The position numbers and the translations under genes were made by a program. The notes below the pieces were generated by a model. That model worked only from the letters and a program-made list of their open reading frames with translations. It did not search any database and was not told the DNA's origin. Below are positions 1 through 12,899 of a stretch of DNA of 64,000 nucleotides, piece after piece. Numbering within the stretch: position 1 is the first letter of the stretch; each line of letters begins with the position of its first letter. This DNA comes from Cryptomeria japonica. Its lineage: Eukaryota; Streptophyta; Pinopsida; Cupressales; Cupressaceae. The stretch is taken from NCBI RefSeq assembly GCF_030272615.1, contig NC_081413.1:164747080-164811079 (forward strand), given 5' to 3'.

Positions 1-3000
1 AGTTTGACTGGAATGTGATCTTTGCTGACTTTTGCCTTATTGTATATGCTCCTGAAGCCATCTCTGCAGTTATATTGCCCGTCCTTGGATTTTGACCATA
101 CTAAATTATCCTCCCCTTCTCTAAATGAAATCAATCGGTGATTAAGTATCTTTTGCATTTCTTGGAATTTGATTTCAGGCATAAATGGATGCATGTTTTT
201 CCATTTCCATCCGAATACCAATTTTGGTTCAGGAATTATGTAATCTTTTACATAATTCCCCCAAAGGTTCTTTATTTGATGCTTGATGTTGGATGTATCA
301 ATCAATACATCTATTGGAGGTTGGTCCCCCCAGGAATCTTCCCAAAACAATGCCAATTTGCCATTGTGGATGTCCCAAGCCAAATGATTTGTTATGATGG
401 GGCGATGATCTTTTATAGAATTCTAGATTCTTGAACCCTTCTGCAAGTGTTTTTCCCTGAATATTGCCTCCTTATGGCTGTTTGCCAGATACTTATTTCT
501 TAGGATTCTAGCCCATTTGGCATCAGATGAGACATATGTCCTCCAGATTAATTTTGCCCCTAAGGTCTTGTTCTGCCATATTAGGTTCCTTATACCCGTG
601 CCCCCATCGCATTTGTCTCTGCAAATTTTATCCCAGGATATCAATTTTATTTTGTTTTTGTCTTCTGTGCCCTGCCAATAAATTTTTTTGATAATTTGGG
701 ATATGTTCTTATGTACTCCTAATGATATAGGAATGCAAGATAGAAGGTAAATGGGTATTGCTGATAAGACTGATTTAATCAATGTTATTCTGCCTGCCCT
801 TGTCAACCAAAGGCCTTTCCAAGATGAGAGTCTTTTCTTGATGCGTTCAATGAGGTGGTCCCAAAGCTTGCTAGATCTTGTTCCTTTATCTATTGGTATT
901 CCTAAATATGTGCATGGTAATTGTCCAATTCTATATCCAGGCCAACTAGCTATTTTATTTTCCTCTTGTATAGACATATTAAAGCAAAAAATTTCTGATT
1001 TTTGGTTATTTACTAATTCTCCCGCCGCTTTCCCATATGCGAGTAGGATTCTTTTGATTTCCTTAGCCTCTTTGAGTTTGCCCTTTTCCAATATCATTGT
1101 ATCATCTGCAAATTGTTGATGTGTATAGGGTTCTACCCCTATTGTTATCTGAATACCTTGCAGCCTACCTCCTAATCTTGAGGCATTAAAGGCTCTTCCT
1201 AAGGCTTCAGATATTATAATAAATAAGAAGGGGGAGAGCGGATCCCCCTGTCTCAAACCCCTTGTTGCTTCAAAATATCCTTCTAGTTTTCCGTTTATCA
1301 AGACCGAGTAACTGGGACTTGAAATACATCTATATACCCAATTAATCCATTGTCTATTAAAGCCGAAGGCTTTCATATAGCTACATAGGAAATACCAATC
1401 TACTTTATCATATGCTCTCTTGATATCAAGTTTTACTAGCATATTTGGTTGTCTTTGATTTTGTATGGAATGAATAGCCTCTTGGACAATAATTATCCCA
1501 TCCAAGATTGATCTGTTAGGAACAAATCCTGTCTGTTCTTCAGAAATGATAACTGGTAGGAGCTTTTTTAATCTATTAGCCATGACTTTAGTTAATAATT
1601 TATATGTCATGTTGCATAAGGATATGGGTCTGAATTCTTCCCATTTTGAAGGGTTTTCTTTTTTAGGTATAAGTGCTAAGAATTTGTTGTTTATCTCCTT
1701 CGAAAAATTGCCTGCATTTCTAGCGGCTTCTAAGGCTTCTGACACTTCATCACCTATAATATGGCAGCATTTCTGATAGAAGCCAGTAGGGTATCCATTT
1801 GGTCCAGGGGCCTTGTCCCCTAAAAATTGAGATAGAGCTTGTTTTACTTCTTCCTTAGTGATTTTGGCATTAAGCATCTTATTGTCCTCTTCTGATAGTA
1901 GTTTAGGAATGTTTTTAATCAAATCCCGATTGTGTGAGAGATCTGAGTATTCCCAATTATTCAACAAGTTTCTAAAGTATTGGATTGCATCCTTCACAAT
2001 CATCTTTTGATCTATGATAATATGGTTTTCCTCATTAGTAATTTGCGAGATTCTATTCTTGGTTCTCCTCACCTTGACACTATTATGAAAAAACTTAGTA
2101 TTTTTATCTCCATCACTCAACCAAACTTCTTTGGATTTTTGTTTCCAAAAAATTTCTTCCTTGGCTAGAGTGTCCTCATACTCACCCAAGAGCCTTTTCT
2201 CTGTTTCGTATAAGACTTGATCCATCCCATGTCGAATTACTTCTGTATTTACATTCTCCAGTTCTTTTTCAATTCTTAATTTTTCCTCGAAGATGTTCTT
2301 AAATCTTTCCTTGTTCCAATCTAGTAATTTATGTTTAATTTCTTTTAATTTCGAAGTTAAACAGAACATTTTGGAACCCTGAAAATTACTTTTTGTCCAC
2401 CATTTTTGTATGTTAGGGAAAAAATCCTCATGCTTAAACCACATGAATTCGAACTTGAATGGTCTCCCAAAGGTTTTTAGTTCTTCCATTAGTTTTAGCA
2501 TTACTGGAAAGTGATTAGATCCTGATCATGGCAGCACAGAGGCTTTCATCTTGGTTTGGAAAGAAGTTAGATCCCCTTTGAAGAAGAACCTGTCCAGTAT
2601 TTTGGAGATGTTGGAGAAGCCCGATCTCCTATTATTCCATGTGTGTGAACCCTTGTTAGTTTTTATTTCTAAAAAGTAGTTATTATTTATCCATTCCATA
2701 AAATCTTTTTGAGGTTGCCTCATGATTTTTGATCCTCCATGTTTCTCTGATTGGTGGAGAATGGTGTTGAAGTCTCCACCTATAATGCAGTGTGGAGCCT
2801 TTTGATTTGTTAAAAATTGATCAATTTCCAGCCATACTGACTTTTTATTCTCCGTAGTTATCGGGCCATATATATTTATGATGATAATTCTATATCTCTA
2901 TCAAGTGCTTTGATTTTGCCCGCCGTCCAGTGGTGCATCTTAACATATCCCATAAAATTTATTGTGTTTTTCTTCCACAATAATGCCAATCCACCTGATA

Positions 3001-3226
3001 CCCCAATGGATTTTGTTGCCTCTACCTGCCATTGGTAGAGGTTCCTATAAAATTTGGACATATCTTCCTTGTTTAATTTAGGTTCTTGCAACATGACTAT
3101 ATCCATATCAGATCTTTTTAAGCTATGCTTAATCAAGCGCTGCTTACTAAGGGTACCTAGGCCCCTTACATTCCATGTCAATATTTTTATACTAGCCTGG
3201 GGGCTGGCGGGCTCTTTCCTGGGCAA
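1..3226 (-). pseudogene. LINE ORF2: apurinic-like endonuclease plus reverse transcriptase, broken
   Basis: The endonuclease part begins at 3226; ILTWNVRGLG, MLQEPKL and GGDFN are the expected active-site motifs. The last motif, normally SDH, reads GSNHFPV near 2510, so the catalytic Asp is Asn. The RT follows from 2501: KAPGPNGYPTGFYQ (palm and fingers), GLRQGDPLSPFLF, and catalytic FADD at about 1099-1113. The 3' part below 423 continues in the same frame and has the Trp-rich look of the zf-RVT region. Breaks are a one-base frameshift near 2890, TGA at 2526-2528, and TAG at 423-425 that most simply replaces TGG. The product would nick the target and prime reverse transcription from it. The C terminus is beyond the window. 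Confidence 0.92.
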
Positions 3227-4560
3227 AATAGGGTTGTTATTTTGGTCTGCCCCTCCGCCTGCCCATCCAATTTCATTTTGTCTAAAAAAGACTTTCGACC
3301 TCTCTTATTGTTGCCGGGTTTGCCACAGTCTGGGTTCTCTTTGTTTCCTTCTATCAGCATTATACCCATGTTGGGTGTGTCCTCGAAATTAACATTTGAT
3401 TCCCAGTTCCTTTCCTCCTCTTGCATGTTAATTAATTCCTTGATTATGAAGTTTCTTTCTTCTATTTCATTCATTCCATTGACCACAGGAGAAGGGTTAT
3501 CCATATTCTGAGTCTCGGGAACCACTTCTTCTTGTTCGTTCATATTAATCATTTCCTGAGGCATGTTTGAGATGTGATCATAATCTTCCGAGGGGATGTT
3601 ATTTTCTACTATCTTGGCTTCCTGAATCATTTCATCTACTATTTCTTCTACAAATTTTCCCATTAGATTGTCAATGACATCTCACAATTCTTTTTGGATT
3701 TTGCCCTCATCAGGCATTGCAGGGGTCTCGTTGTCGTTGGAAAATTTGGTTGGATTATTTCTAATTTGGGTATTAGGTGGTGGCCCCTGTTTATCCCCAA
3801 TCTATGATTCCATAATGATAAAGCTACCAATGTCATTGTTGAATTGGATGTTAACCTTGTTAGCTGATTTCCTCAGATTCCCTGTTTTTCTATTCTGGGT
3901 TTTTCTAACATTAGGGTTTAAACTGTATATCTCCTCCACAATCTCACCATTAAACCATTTGGGAATTAAATTATAATTCCCATCCATCGTGTTGATGGAT
4001 ATATTTCTTAAATTATTAGTGCTTCTTTCTACATCTATTAGTATTTTAATGTTGGATTTGTCTGACCAGTTTTTCTCTAGGGCGATGAATTTACCTAAAC
4101 TGTTGCCAATGTCAATAAGAATCTTCACATGCATTAGTTCCACAGGTAGGCTGTGAATGACTATCCATCTAGATTCTGTGTTAAATTCATGTTTATTCAG
4201 GTCAAATTTAGGTTTCCAATCTAGAAATTTAAAATTCATTCCTTTGTAAAACACCTGTTCACCCTCTAGCAATCTAGATTTTAACGATTCCTTAACGCAT
4301 TCAATAAAGATGAATTTATTGGTTAAGGATATTATACTTACCTGGCTGCGGAACGTTTCTCTCCACTAGTTCACTATTTCTGATGAGGATTGCCCACTGC
4401 CTTCCCATTTTGCAAATAGTCCGTGCTTAACACAGTAATTTCTTAACTCCATAGCGGCATTTGGGGCCAAGATTTGGATGGGCTCTGGCCTAGGGTTTTT
4501 GGGATTTGTGGATATCTGTTTTCTAATAGGGATTTTTGGCTCCTTCCATGTTTTTTGCAT
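3187..4560 (-). pseudogene. LINE ORF1 protein (nucleic-acid-binding, DUF4283-like), broken by three in-frame stops
   Basis: One reading frame runs from an ATG at 4560 (MQKTWKEPKIP) to a stop at 3187, about 457 codons. It is interrupted by TAG at 4366-4368, TAG at 3802-3804 and a TGA near 3684, with no frameshift. The middle part (about 4290-3950) resembles the RRM-like DUF4283 domain of plant LINE ORF1 proteins, including the segment WIVIHSLPVELMHVKILIDI. It is followed by a basic stretch and an acidic Asn/Glu-rich tail. I see no CCHC zinc knuckle, although many plant L1 ORF1 proteins have one. In a live element the protein would coat the LINE RNA. The DUF4283 match is from memory of the family pattern, not a search. 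Confidence 0.7.
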
Positions 4561-4920
4561 TACATGAGTGTTTTTGATAATGCTATGATGTGCAGGTTCT
4601 CTGATTCTGGACGGTTTTATTGAACCCTCTGCCTGGTATCTTCGAGGTTCAAGTTGAGACTAGTTATATTATGCCTTTGAACCTAATGGCACCCTGTTTG
4701 CTTTGGTAGCGAAGGAGGGGATTTGTGTGGTAATGGGGACTGCCCAAATATGGGCTATGTCCAATGTGGCCCTAGCCTTTCTCTTTTCCGCATTAATGGT
4801 TCTCCTGCTTTGAACCACTTTCCATGGTTGATCCTGCAGAGGGGGAGCCCTTCTAGACGTCGACGAAAACCCACTATCGCTCTCTTTGCTATCTCTATTT
4901 TAGAAATTCGCTCTATCTAG

Positions 4921-6029
4921 AATTCACAGAGCCATCTCTTAAATTTATAAAGTATATTTTACCATAACTTGTGAGATGAATATCTCATAGTCACCTTTTG
5001 TTCTAAGGTTTTTTGCCTTATGCTTCAATGCTAAATTCTATCCGAATAGAAAAGCCTAATACCCTACTACATTGTTTGTACATTTAAAACCTATTTAAAA
5101 AGAAAACAATGATGAATTATTTCTAGTGAATGCTAGTACAATTCCAACTCCTATTCTGTCCTAGGAACATGCACCGTAAAAGAACATATTTCATATATCA
5201 TTAAAGTCATAAGGTTTTAATAAACTATCCAATTCTTTTGGGTTATTGATGTATCCCTTAAAACATTTCTAGGTTTTTATCAAATATAAACACTTCCCAC
5301 TTCAAAGCACTAGGATCTTCAATCATATTTTGGACACCTTTTTCTCTATCCAAAATCATTATTTTTCATTTATTGGGATCATGTAGTATCTAGTGGAAGC
5401 AAACTATCTTCTTAGCAAAATTATGCCATACTATGAGGGAATATCTATTACTATTATTTTCATCTTGTATATTTTTTATGACATGCAACAAACTTGAAAT
5501 TAATATCCATTATCCCTCTAACAAGTGCCTATCTAGAATCCATGGAAAAGCACTTACCAAATGATCTCATAAATTGTAGGCCTAATTCATAATCTAAAGA
5601 GGCATAAAGTTAGTGGATGCATTTAAGTCAGTCATTCAATACCTTACCAATTTATTATTGTAAGGTGGTGAAATTAGGACTTCAAAAATTGGATTAATAA
5701 AGCCATTAATTTCATGGGACCATATCATGTTAAGGGGGATTGAATTTGATTAATCAAATCCTAAAAGGATTGAATACAGATTGGATTAATCCTGCTTGTT
5801 TGAGTTGAAATTGTATTTGAATTAGGTTTGAATTGCAATGCTAGATCTAGAGAAAATAATGAGAATTTGACATAAAATAACACTAACAATAAATTATAGA
5901 TGTAGTGAAAAGTTGTAAAGTTGAACCTAAGGATGGAAATAAATTAGAATCTATGACATAAAATTTAGGCTGAATTGTCGGGACTAGGAGGTGTGGGGTG
6001 ACCTAGTCCTCTAGATGTTGGATGCAGAC
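4921..6029. other. Unassigned AT-rich sequence between the LINE and element A
   Basis: I see no open reading frame of useful length, no tRNA and no LTR-like ends here. Near its right edge (about 5970-6012) is a short motif, GGGACTAGGAGG followed by CCTAGTCC, that has a relative at about 31532 on the other side of element A. This may be a remnant of an old LTR, but I cannot name it. Confidence 0.5.
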
Positions 6030-7532
6030 TGTAGACACCTAAAAATGGTCAATGCTTGCGGAATCATACTTTAACATTTGCGCATTGCCTTATTTTAGGG
6101 TTTTGGCGTCGCATTAACATTTCTCCTATGTCAGGCACTTGGTCTTTATCATTTGCGAGCATCGAGTCCTTCTTCTACAATCTTCATTTATCTCGCTCTC
6201 GAATTTGGTCTTGTCGATAACAATATTTGTCATGATTTCGGTCAATCTTATCCTGTCGCATCTACGTGCGTATTCATTTGTCATCATTTTGGACACTGTC
6301 AATCCTAATTAGGGTTTTGTCCTCTTAGCAATCTTGTCATCATGCGATCGATTTGTCATCGATTCATGTCTTTTGATCAATTTGTCATCAATCTTGTCAT
6401 CTTGTGATTTATTTTGTCATCGATCCTTGTCTTCTTGTCAATTTTGTCATTTTGCGATCGATTTGTCATCGATTGTCGTCTTTCTCAATTGTGTCAATTT
6501 GGATCAATTAGTCATTGTTCCTCATCAATTGGCACATTTATCAATCACATCATTCATCAATCAAATCTTTTATCAAGTCAGAATCATGATCAAATCGAAT
6601 CGACATCAATTATCCTTTGTCAAGACCTAATTGTCATTCTTGCATTTTCTAATTCATCTTTTAGGGTTTCATGATTTTATTCATTTAACTCTGTTTGACA
6701 TTTCCCCCTCTAGGATTAATAAATTATTTATTTATCCTAGGTCTTCGTGTCACAATTAAATGTTTAATTTAATTGGCTAACTAATTATTCCTCTTTTTGT
6801 GAATTAATTAATAAATGACAAATTATTAATTGATTTACCTAATTTCTCCTAATTCCTAATTTCCTCATTTCCTAATTCCTATTTTCCAATTTTCTAATTT
6901 TCCTAATTTCTAATTCAATTTCCTCCTATTTTTGTAAATTAAATAATGAATGAGAAATTATTAATTAATTTTACCTAATTTTCATCAATTGCATAATTTC
7001 CAAGTCATTATTTCCAACTTAATTTTCTAATTTCTCCTAAATTCCTAAATGTCTATTTCTATTTCAAAATCTTGTCATAAATCCTTGCATAGCAATTTGT
7101 CACACACATGTCATAATTTTGCTATTCTTGATTTGAATTTCCATTCGAATCATTTTCATGCTAATCTTGTCTTTTCTCCAATTTATCTATAAATTGGATG
7201 AATTTCTTCAATCAAGCCTAATCACTTTGTCAAATCAATCACGCTTCGAGTATTCTTGCACTACTATCTTGTCTACTTGCTTTCATCTCATGTGTATGCA
7301 CTTGTAGGTGAGATCCACAAACAAAGCTATTTGAAGAAGAAAGAAGGACAATGGAGCCACATGAAGGAGACATTCAAGTTTGCATTTGGTTTGCTTAAGT
7401 TTTCAATCTTGAATATCTTGTTTTCATATCTCTATTGGATGTAATTAGGATTGATCATTGCATTTGAGCTTTTGTGATTGAGCTAGATTATTAATACTAC
7501 TTGCTTTGATGATTTCCGATTTCCTAGCTACA
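6030..7532 (+). repeat. Element A 5' LTR
   Basis: A 1503-bp repeat beginning TGTAGACACC and ending TAGCTACA, matched along its length by 29910-31458. By eye I count roughly 30 substitutions and one 46-bp length difference. The part at 6335-6480 is made of imperfect repeats around TTTGTCATCGAT, and 6700-7050 is built of short AT-rich units such as CTAATTTCC. The LTR would hold promoter and polyadenylation signals; I did not identify a specific TATA box. Confidence 0.95.
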
Positions 7533-7537
7533 TTATT

Positions 7538-7556
7538 TGGTGAACCCGATGTGAAC
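7538..7556 (+). other. Element A primer-binding site
   Basis: TGGTGAACCCGATGTGAAC begins 5 bases after the LTR end. It is the place where the 3' end of a tRNA would anneal to start minus-strand synthesis. Element C has the same site with one base changed (CGACG for CGATG). I do not assign the tRNA species. Confidence 0.8.
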
Positions 7557-9590
7557 TAACCCCCTAACCATGCTTTTGAGTGCTTTTGAGTTGATTTGCA
7601 GGTCAAAAACCCAAGAAACAGGGTAGTGCAGGGTTTTTTGGGAACTTTTGCACCTGTGTCAAGCATTCTACGCCTGTGTCAAGGACAATCTACACCTATG
7701 TCAAGCATTTTGCGCCTGTGTCAGACATTCTTCGCCTATGTAGGGCCAGAAATAGAGGTAAAAGATAGTGTTTTTCACTTGCAAATTGTTTTCTTTTGCA
7801 TTTTGTTTCTGCTTTTTTGGTTTTGTTGGTACTGATTCTCTATGCAGAACCTTGGCGTACACATGACAAAGATGACAAATGAAACTACTAATTAATTGTA
7901 TGCAGGTTCGATAGTCAAAGACTAAACATATCAAACTTCTGACTTGGGTTTTGCAGGTTGCCTTGGACTACAACTAAACTTTGTGTTTGCAATTAATGTT
8001 TAGGCACCTAGTATGATTTCTAAATAGGATGGAATGAATATATGTTTGTTTTGATTGTTGAGTTTGACATTGGAGTAGGAGAGTATGCTCTCATCCTTCT
8101 TAGGGTGATCAGAAATCCAGATCTTCGATACCATGCTCATGTTTTTGATTGTGTGTCACCTTTAGAGGGCCTGCCTTCCCGACCATTTTCTTTTGCAAGC
8201 AAGTGATAATCGTGAGAAGGGAACGACCCAAAGTGAGTACAGATAGAATACCTTGTCATTCTAACTCACTATAAAAAAATACCTAATGGGCGAAAGCTTT
8301 GAAGGAAGGGTTACGTGGGAATTGCAGTTACTTGGGAAGTGATGACCCTTGAACTCTTTCTCATATCAACATCTAAGTAGGACCTCACGGTCTAAATCGT
8401 GCTTGCGCGACTACATTTGTTTGGTATCTTGGTGGGCTTAATGTCTCAATCACACTTGCGTGACGCCAAGGAGTAATGCTTAATAGAAATCCTTACTAAA
8501 CACCTTGTATTTAGAGGCCAAAAATCCTTCTAGTTGCTTGAGAAGGACAAGTTCGGATACTTGGAAGAGATACTAAGTTTGCCATGGGGAGATTTCCATG
8601 GGGACTGATGCTTGGCTGCCCTAAGAAGTGAATGCCGTGGAGGGGAGCCCGTGGGGTCAAGCATCTATGTATTCTCCTTGAATCCCATAATGAGTCTACC
8701 TCTCAAGTACCTAATGTCCTTGCCTACCATAAGAAATGTGTGAATGAGCATGATTGTCTTGAGTCTAAGTTGAAGTATCTTGTCTTCTTTGCTTGTCAAA
8801 AGTTGAATTGCATCTCATTTCAAAAACAAGGCAAATTGATTCAAAACAAGGTTAAACACAAGAACATTTCATCCAACAAAGTTCAAAACACTTTCAAACA
8901 TGGTTGTCAAACATGTTTCAAAATCTTGTCTCAACATTCATGTCACTTAGATTTAGGTGCATCTTAGGTTTGCATTTTGCAAAGTCATTGTCAAGTACCA
9001 AGGTTAGGTTTCATCTAGGTCATACTCCTTTGCATATCAATAAGGGTCATCCTTTTGCATGTGCCCTCTTGCATTAGAGTAATACCATTGTCATACAGTC
9101 ATATTTGCATACACTAGGTCTCTTCATTAAGTTTAGGTCATTATCATATCATATTAGGGTTATTTGCATAGTAATTGTCCCTTTGCATATAGTGTCAAAA
9201 CTAGGTTTTGTCATACTTGAGTAATCCAAATCTTTGATAAACCCTAAGTCATTATTAAGAAGTCTAGACCTTATCAAACCTTTTCTCTTTATGTCATTAT
9301 TGTCATTTGGTCAAACCTAGCTTAGTCTCCAAGCATATAGGGGAGACATTGTCATTTGTCCTTTTGTCACTTGGTCCTTTTGTCCTTTGAGGTCTAGACA
9401 TCATTTCAATTTCCTAAGGGTCTCTTTTAGATTTGCATTCCAAAAAAGTTTGTCAAAATCTTGAAAAACAACCAAAAACATAGGTTGCATTCTTGCCATA
9501 GATTGCATTCTCATTTATTTAGTTTGCATTTAGTTGCATATCATACATTATCTTTGAAAAATTCCAAAATATTGCATTTGCATAAGTGAC
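7557..9590 (+). other. Element A 5' leader, non-coding
   Basis: A 2-kb stretch between primer-binding site and gag. I see no convincing protein; an open frame of 111 codons at 8632-8967 has no recognisable domain. A minisatellite-like block at about 7640-7745 repeats the unit CGCCTGTGTCAAGCATT in varying form. From 9000 to 9560 the sequence is rich in TTGTCATTTGCAT-like words. Long leaders are usual in Tat elements. Confidence 0.6.
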
Positions 9591-12500
9591 ATGCCTGTTG
9601 AGACAAGATCAAAATCTAAGAAGATGGGCGAACCAACGTATCAACCCATTGACAACATATCAAATTCACAGTTTCAAACTAGTCAAACAGTACAAATTGA
9701 AGGTTTATCAAACACATCACTACCACCATATGGAATGGTTCAACTTGGACCACCTCCATTATATGAACCACTGTTTGTACCTATGAAACCAGGACATGGG
9801 AGTGTTCCACCAACTCCAAGAGGAAATGCACCTTTCGATTGGAATCAACCAAACCTGCAACATGAAATAAAAACATTACATGAGGAACAAACCCTTTCAC
9901 AAGGATTTGGTTCAGATCAAGGCATTCAACAAGAAATGAATCCAAATGTCCAACCAGATTCTTCATCAGATTCCGATGCTTCTGATGATGTTGACATGTT
10001 CCTTCAAGATCCAAAGTTGACAAAAAAGATGGATAAATTCTTGAACAAGGTCTTTAAGATGTTCCCACAAAAATATCTTAACATGATGAGTAATGTGACC
10101 TCCTCAAGTGAATAGATCAATGTGCAAAGACAACAAGGCGGTGAGCTGTTAAGTTTCTCTCCGCATCCAAATGAAGAAAATACGCAACAAGAAACTCAAC
10201 CTACCTTGATGAGTAAACGTGTTTCAAAGGCATTGACAGTGACTATTCCTCAAAAGTCACCATTTGAGACAATAAATAATCCATTATTCAACACAACACC
10301 TGTAACACAAGATCAAATGAAGACCACGCAAATATTGACAACTATCCCTCAACAAGAAGTGATTCCTTACATGCATAAAATTGGATCAAAATCTGAGATG
10401 CAAGAAAGCTTCACGACTGGAATGCCTGATATCACCAATGTCCAAAATAATTCCACGATGCAACAAAGTTCTTATATCCCGTTAAGCTCAATATATTTGC
10501 CAAACACTATTGCGATAGATCCTTCAATAATGGCGACACAAAGAGCTACGGATAGTGGTTTGCACCAACACCAATTGTTGCAACAATTGAGTAATACACA
10601 AAAGGTACAATCGAATGTGCAAACGAGCAATGTACAACAACAACAATATCGCATTCAACAACAAATTGCAGCTCCTTCTACCCCATTACAAGTTAATGCA
10701 AACTTGCAACCATCACAATGGATTGGACAAACAACAGAGCAAGTTAATGCAAGTGCCATACCCCATCTTAAGGAGAAACAACAAAAACCACCTAAACAAA
10801 GTTTTTTGCAAATGATGGGATATACACCGCGACAACAATTGGCACAAAGTCAACAAATTCCGATTCGTCAGCATCAACAACAACATGTGCCTCAATATGT
10901 GCCAAGACAAACAAGCTATCATACTTCACAATTGCAATTGGCACCTGTGCAATATCAACAACACCCTCAATTGCAATATCAACCTAGGCTACAAGAAGCA
11001 CAGCAACAAGGTCAATATCAAGGCATAGCACAACCACAACAACAAGAGATGTACCAAGAACATTATATGCCGGAGACACCAAAAACGGCCATTTCGGAGC
11101 ATCAACAACCGATCGGAAACACGATGTATCGACAAAGAGTACCCACTGGGATTAATGATGGACCTCCAAAATCTGATACAATTGCGCAACAGCTTGAGAA
11201 GTTGCAACGACAAGTTGACACATTAGAAACTAAAGGAACAAAGAAATTGTATACAGATCAGGATTTATGTCCTAATCCATTTGACAAGAGCTTATACATG
11301 CCTCCATTCCCTAAGCATTTTGAAGCACCTAATTTTGAGAAATATAAAGGGAATGGCAATCCAAAAGATCACATTCGAGCATTTTTCACGGCATGTACTG
11401 AAGTGAGCTATGAGGAGACATATTTAATGCGATTATTTGCATGAAGTCTCACGGGACAAGCCATGGATTGGTATTCGCATCTGCCAGGAAATATAAAGAC
11501 TTGGTTTGAATTGGCTCAAAAGTTTATATCTCACTTTGCATTCAACATCGACAGTGACGTGACCATGTCAGATTTATGGAACACCAAGCAAAAGCAAGGT
11601 GAACCATTAGTGACTTTCTTGCAACGATGGCGAAGCTTGTATAGTCATTCTTCCCTAGATATACTTGAAGAACAACAAGTAAATCTGTTTATCCAAAATT
11701 TGGTCCCAGAAATGATGTACAAACTAAAATTGAAAAATCCCAGTACTATAAAGAAACTCATTAAGAAAGGGATGAACATTGAAAATGCTCTTGTAGCCAA
11801 GGGAATCATTAAGCATAACAAAGACAGTGACAACACAAACAATTCAAGGGACAAAAATAGATTTTGGTATAAGAACAAGAATGTCACTAATGATGGAGTT
11901 GTTGATGCAAGAGCGGTGAATGCAAATCAACCCCCATTCACGATCAAGAAATTGAGTGTTCCTAATATGTCAACTATGGAACAAAATCAAACACCAGCGA
12001 GCAATGTTACTCAACAGCCGCAATACCAACAACATCTTCAACAATATAATCAACAACAAGGCCAGCAACAAAACCAACAACGCAAACCTTTCCGATCGAG
12101 GGATGGGCCTCCTCGACAATTTACACCATTGGGAGAGCCTATTGAGTCAGTAATGAGACAATTAATACAAGCAAAATTTATTAAGCTACCAGATATCAAG
12201 GCAGAACCAGTGGTAAAACCGCATTGGTGGAATGATAATGCATACTGTGAGTACCATCGGTCAAAAGGACATAAAATTGCATCATGTTTTCAATTGAAAC
12301 ATATGATCCAAGACTTGTTAGAGCAAGGAGTAATTGAGGTAGATCCACCCCATGCGACCTCTAACAATGATCACACTATTTTCAAAACTCCTTTGCTTGA
12401 TCATGACAGGGGTAAAGCATCTTCTTCAAACTCTACCCAAATGGCAAATTATGCAAATATTGGTTATAACAATGTCATCAATTGTTTTCGCACATCAAAT

Positions 12501-12896
12501 GAGTATGTTTCCACCCTAAGAATAAAGGGACAAGATCCTTCTTGCGCAGTTACCACTCGTCAATCCAAAATAGTCCTGAAAGGAGCTCTTGCAGTTCCTC
12601 CCAAACCAACTCCTGCAAGTCAGTATAATCTCTTGGATCATCTAGGAAAGACACCTGCACAAATATCAATCCTTGAGTTGTTGAAAATGTCCCCCATGCA
12701 TCGTGCAGTCCTAGATAAAGCTTTAATTGAGTCCACTGTCCCGACAGACATTGATGTTGACCAGTTTCAAGCCCGAATTGGACATCTAGCTATTTCCCAA
12801 AGTGTCGCATTTTCTGATAATGATATCTCACCTGATAAGCTCCCTCATAATGATCCTTTACACCTTGAAGTCTTTGTCCATAATTGCAAAATCTGA
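9591..12896 (+). pseudogene. Element A Gag region
   Basis: The frame starts at an ATG (MPVETRSKSKK) and continues to the protease without a frameshift. Residues are acidic and Ser/Asp-rich near 9950-10010, then strongly Gln-rich (10500-11100), which is low-complexity rather than globular. The Gag core lies at about 11320-11720 with NPKDHIRAFF, WYSHLP and TWFELAQKFISHF. A knuckle-like CEYHRSKGHKIASC (C-x2-H-x4-H-x4-C) lies near 12247, typical of Tat and Athila Gag. In-frame stops are TAG 10113, TGA 11442, and TGA-TGA 12894-12899. A live Gag would form the particle and bind the RNA. It joins protease in one continuous frame. Confidence 0.9.
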
Positions 12897-12899
12897 TGA

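Larger units (their letters stand above)
1..4920 (-). mobile_element. L1-type LINE (non-LTR retrotransposon), truncated by the window start
   Basis: The minus strand carries ORF1 (4560 to 3187) and an endonuclease/RT ORF2 (3226 to below 1), overlapping by about 40 bases in different frames. This is the layout of plant L1-type LINEs. No LTRs flank it. The 5' leader is probably 4561 to about 4920; the exact 5' end and any target-site duplication were not identified. The 3' end and poly(A) tail lie outside the window. Both ORFs carry stops, and ORF2 also has a frameshift, so the copy is dead. The lineage call rests on the EN-RT order and the RT motifs. Confidence 0.9.

Noticed and set aside
4723-4920. 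65-codon plus-strand frame at the LINE 5' end
   Set aside because: It is antisense to the probable LINE leader, short and without any family features.
7538-7556. A tRNA gene fragment
   Set aside because: Only the primer-binding site matches tRNA-type sequence; there is no cloverleaf around it. The same holds for the sites of B, C, D, E and F.
8632-8967. 111-codon open frame in element A's leader as an extra ORF before gag
   Set aside because: No recognisable domain, no strong start context and ordinary leader composition; some Tat elements have an extra ORF here, but I cannot support one.
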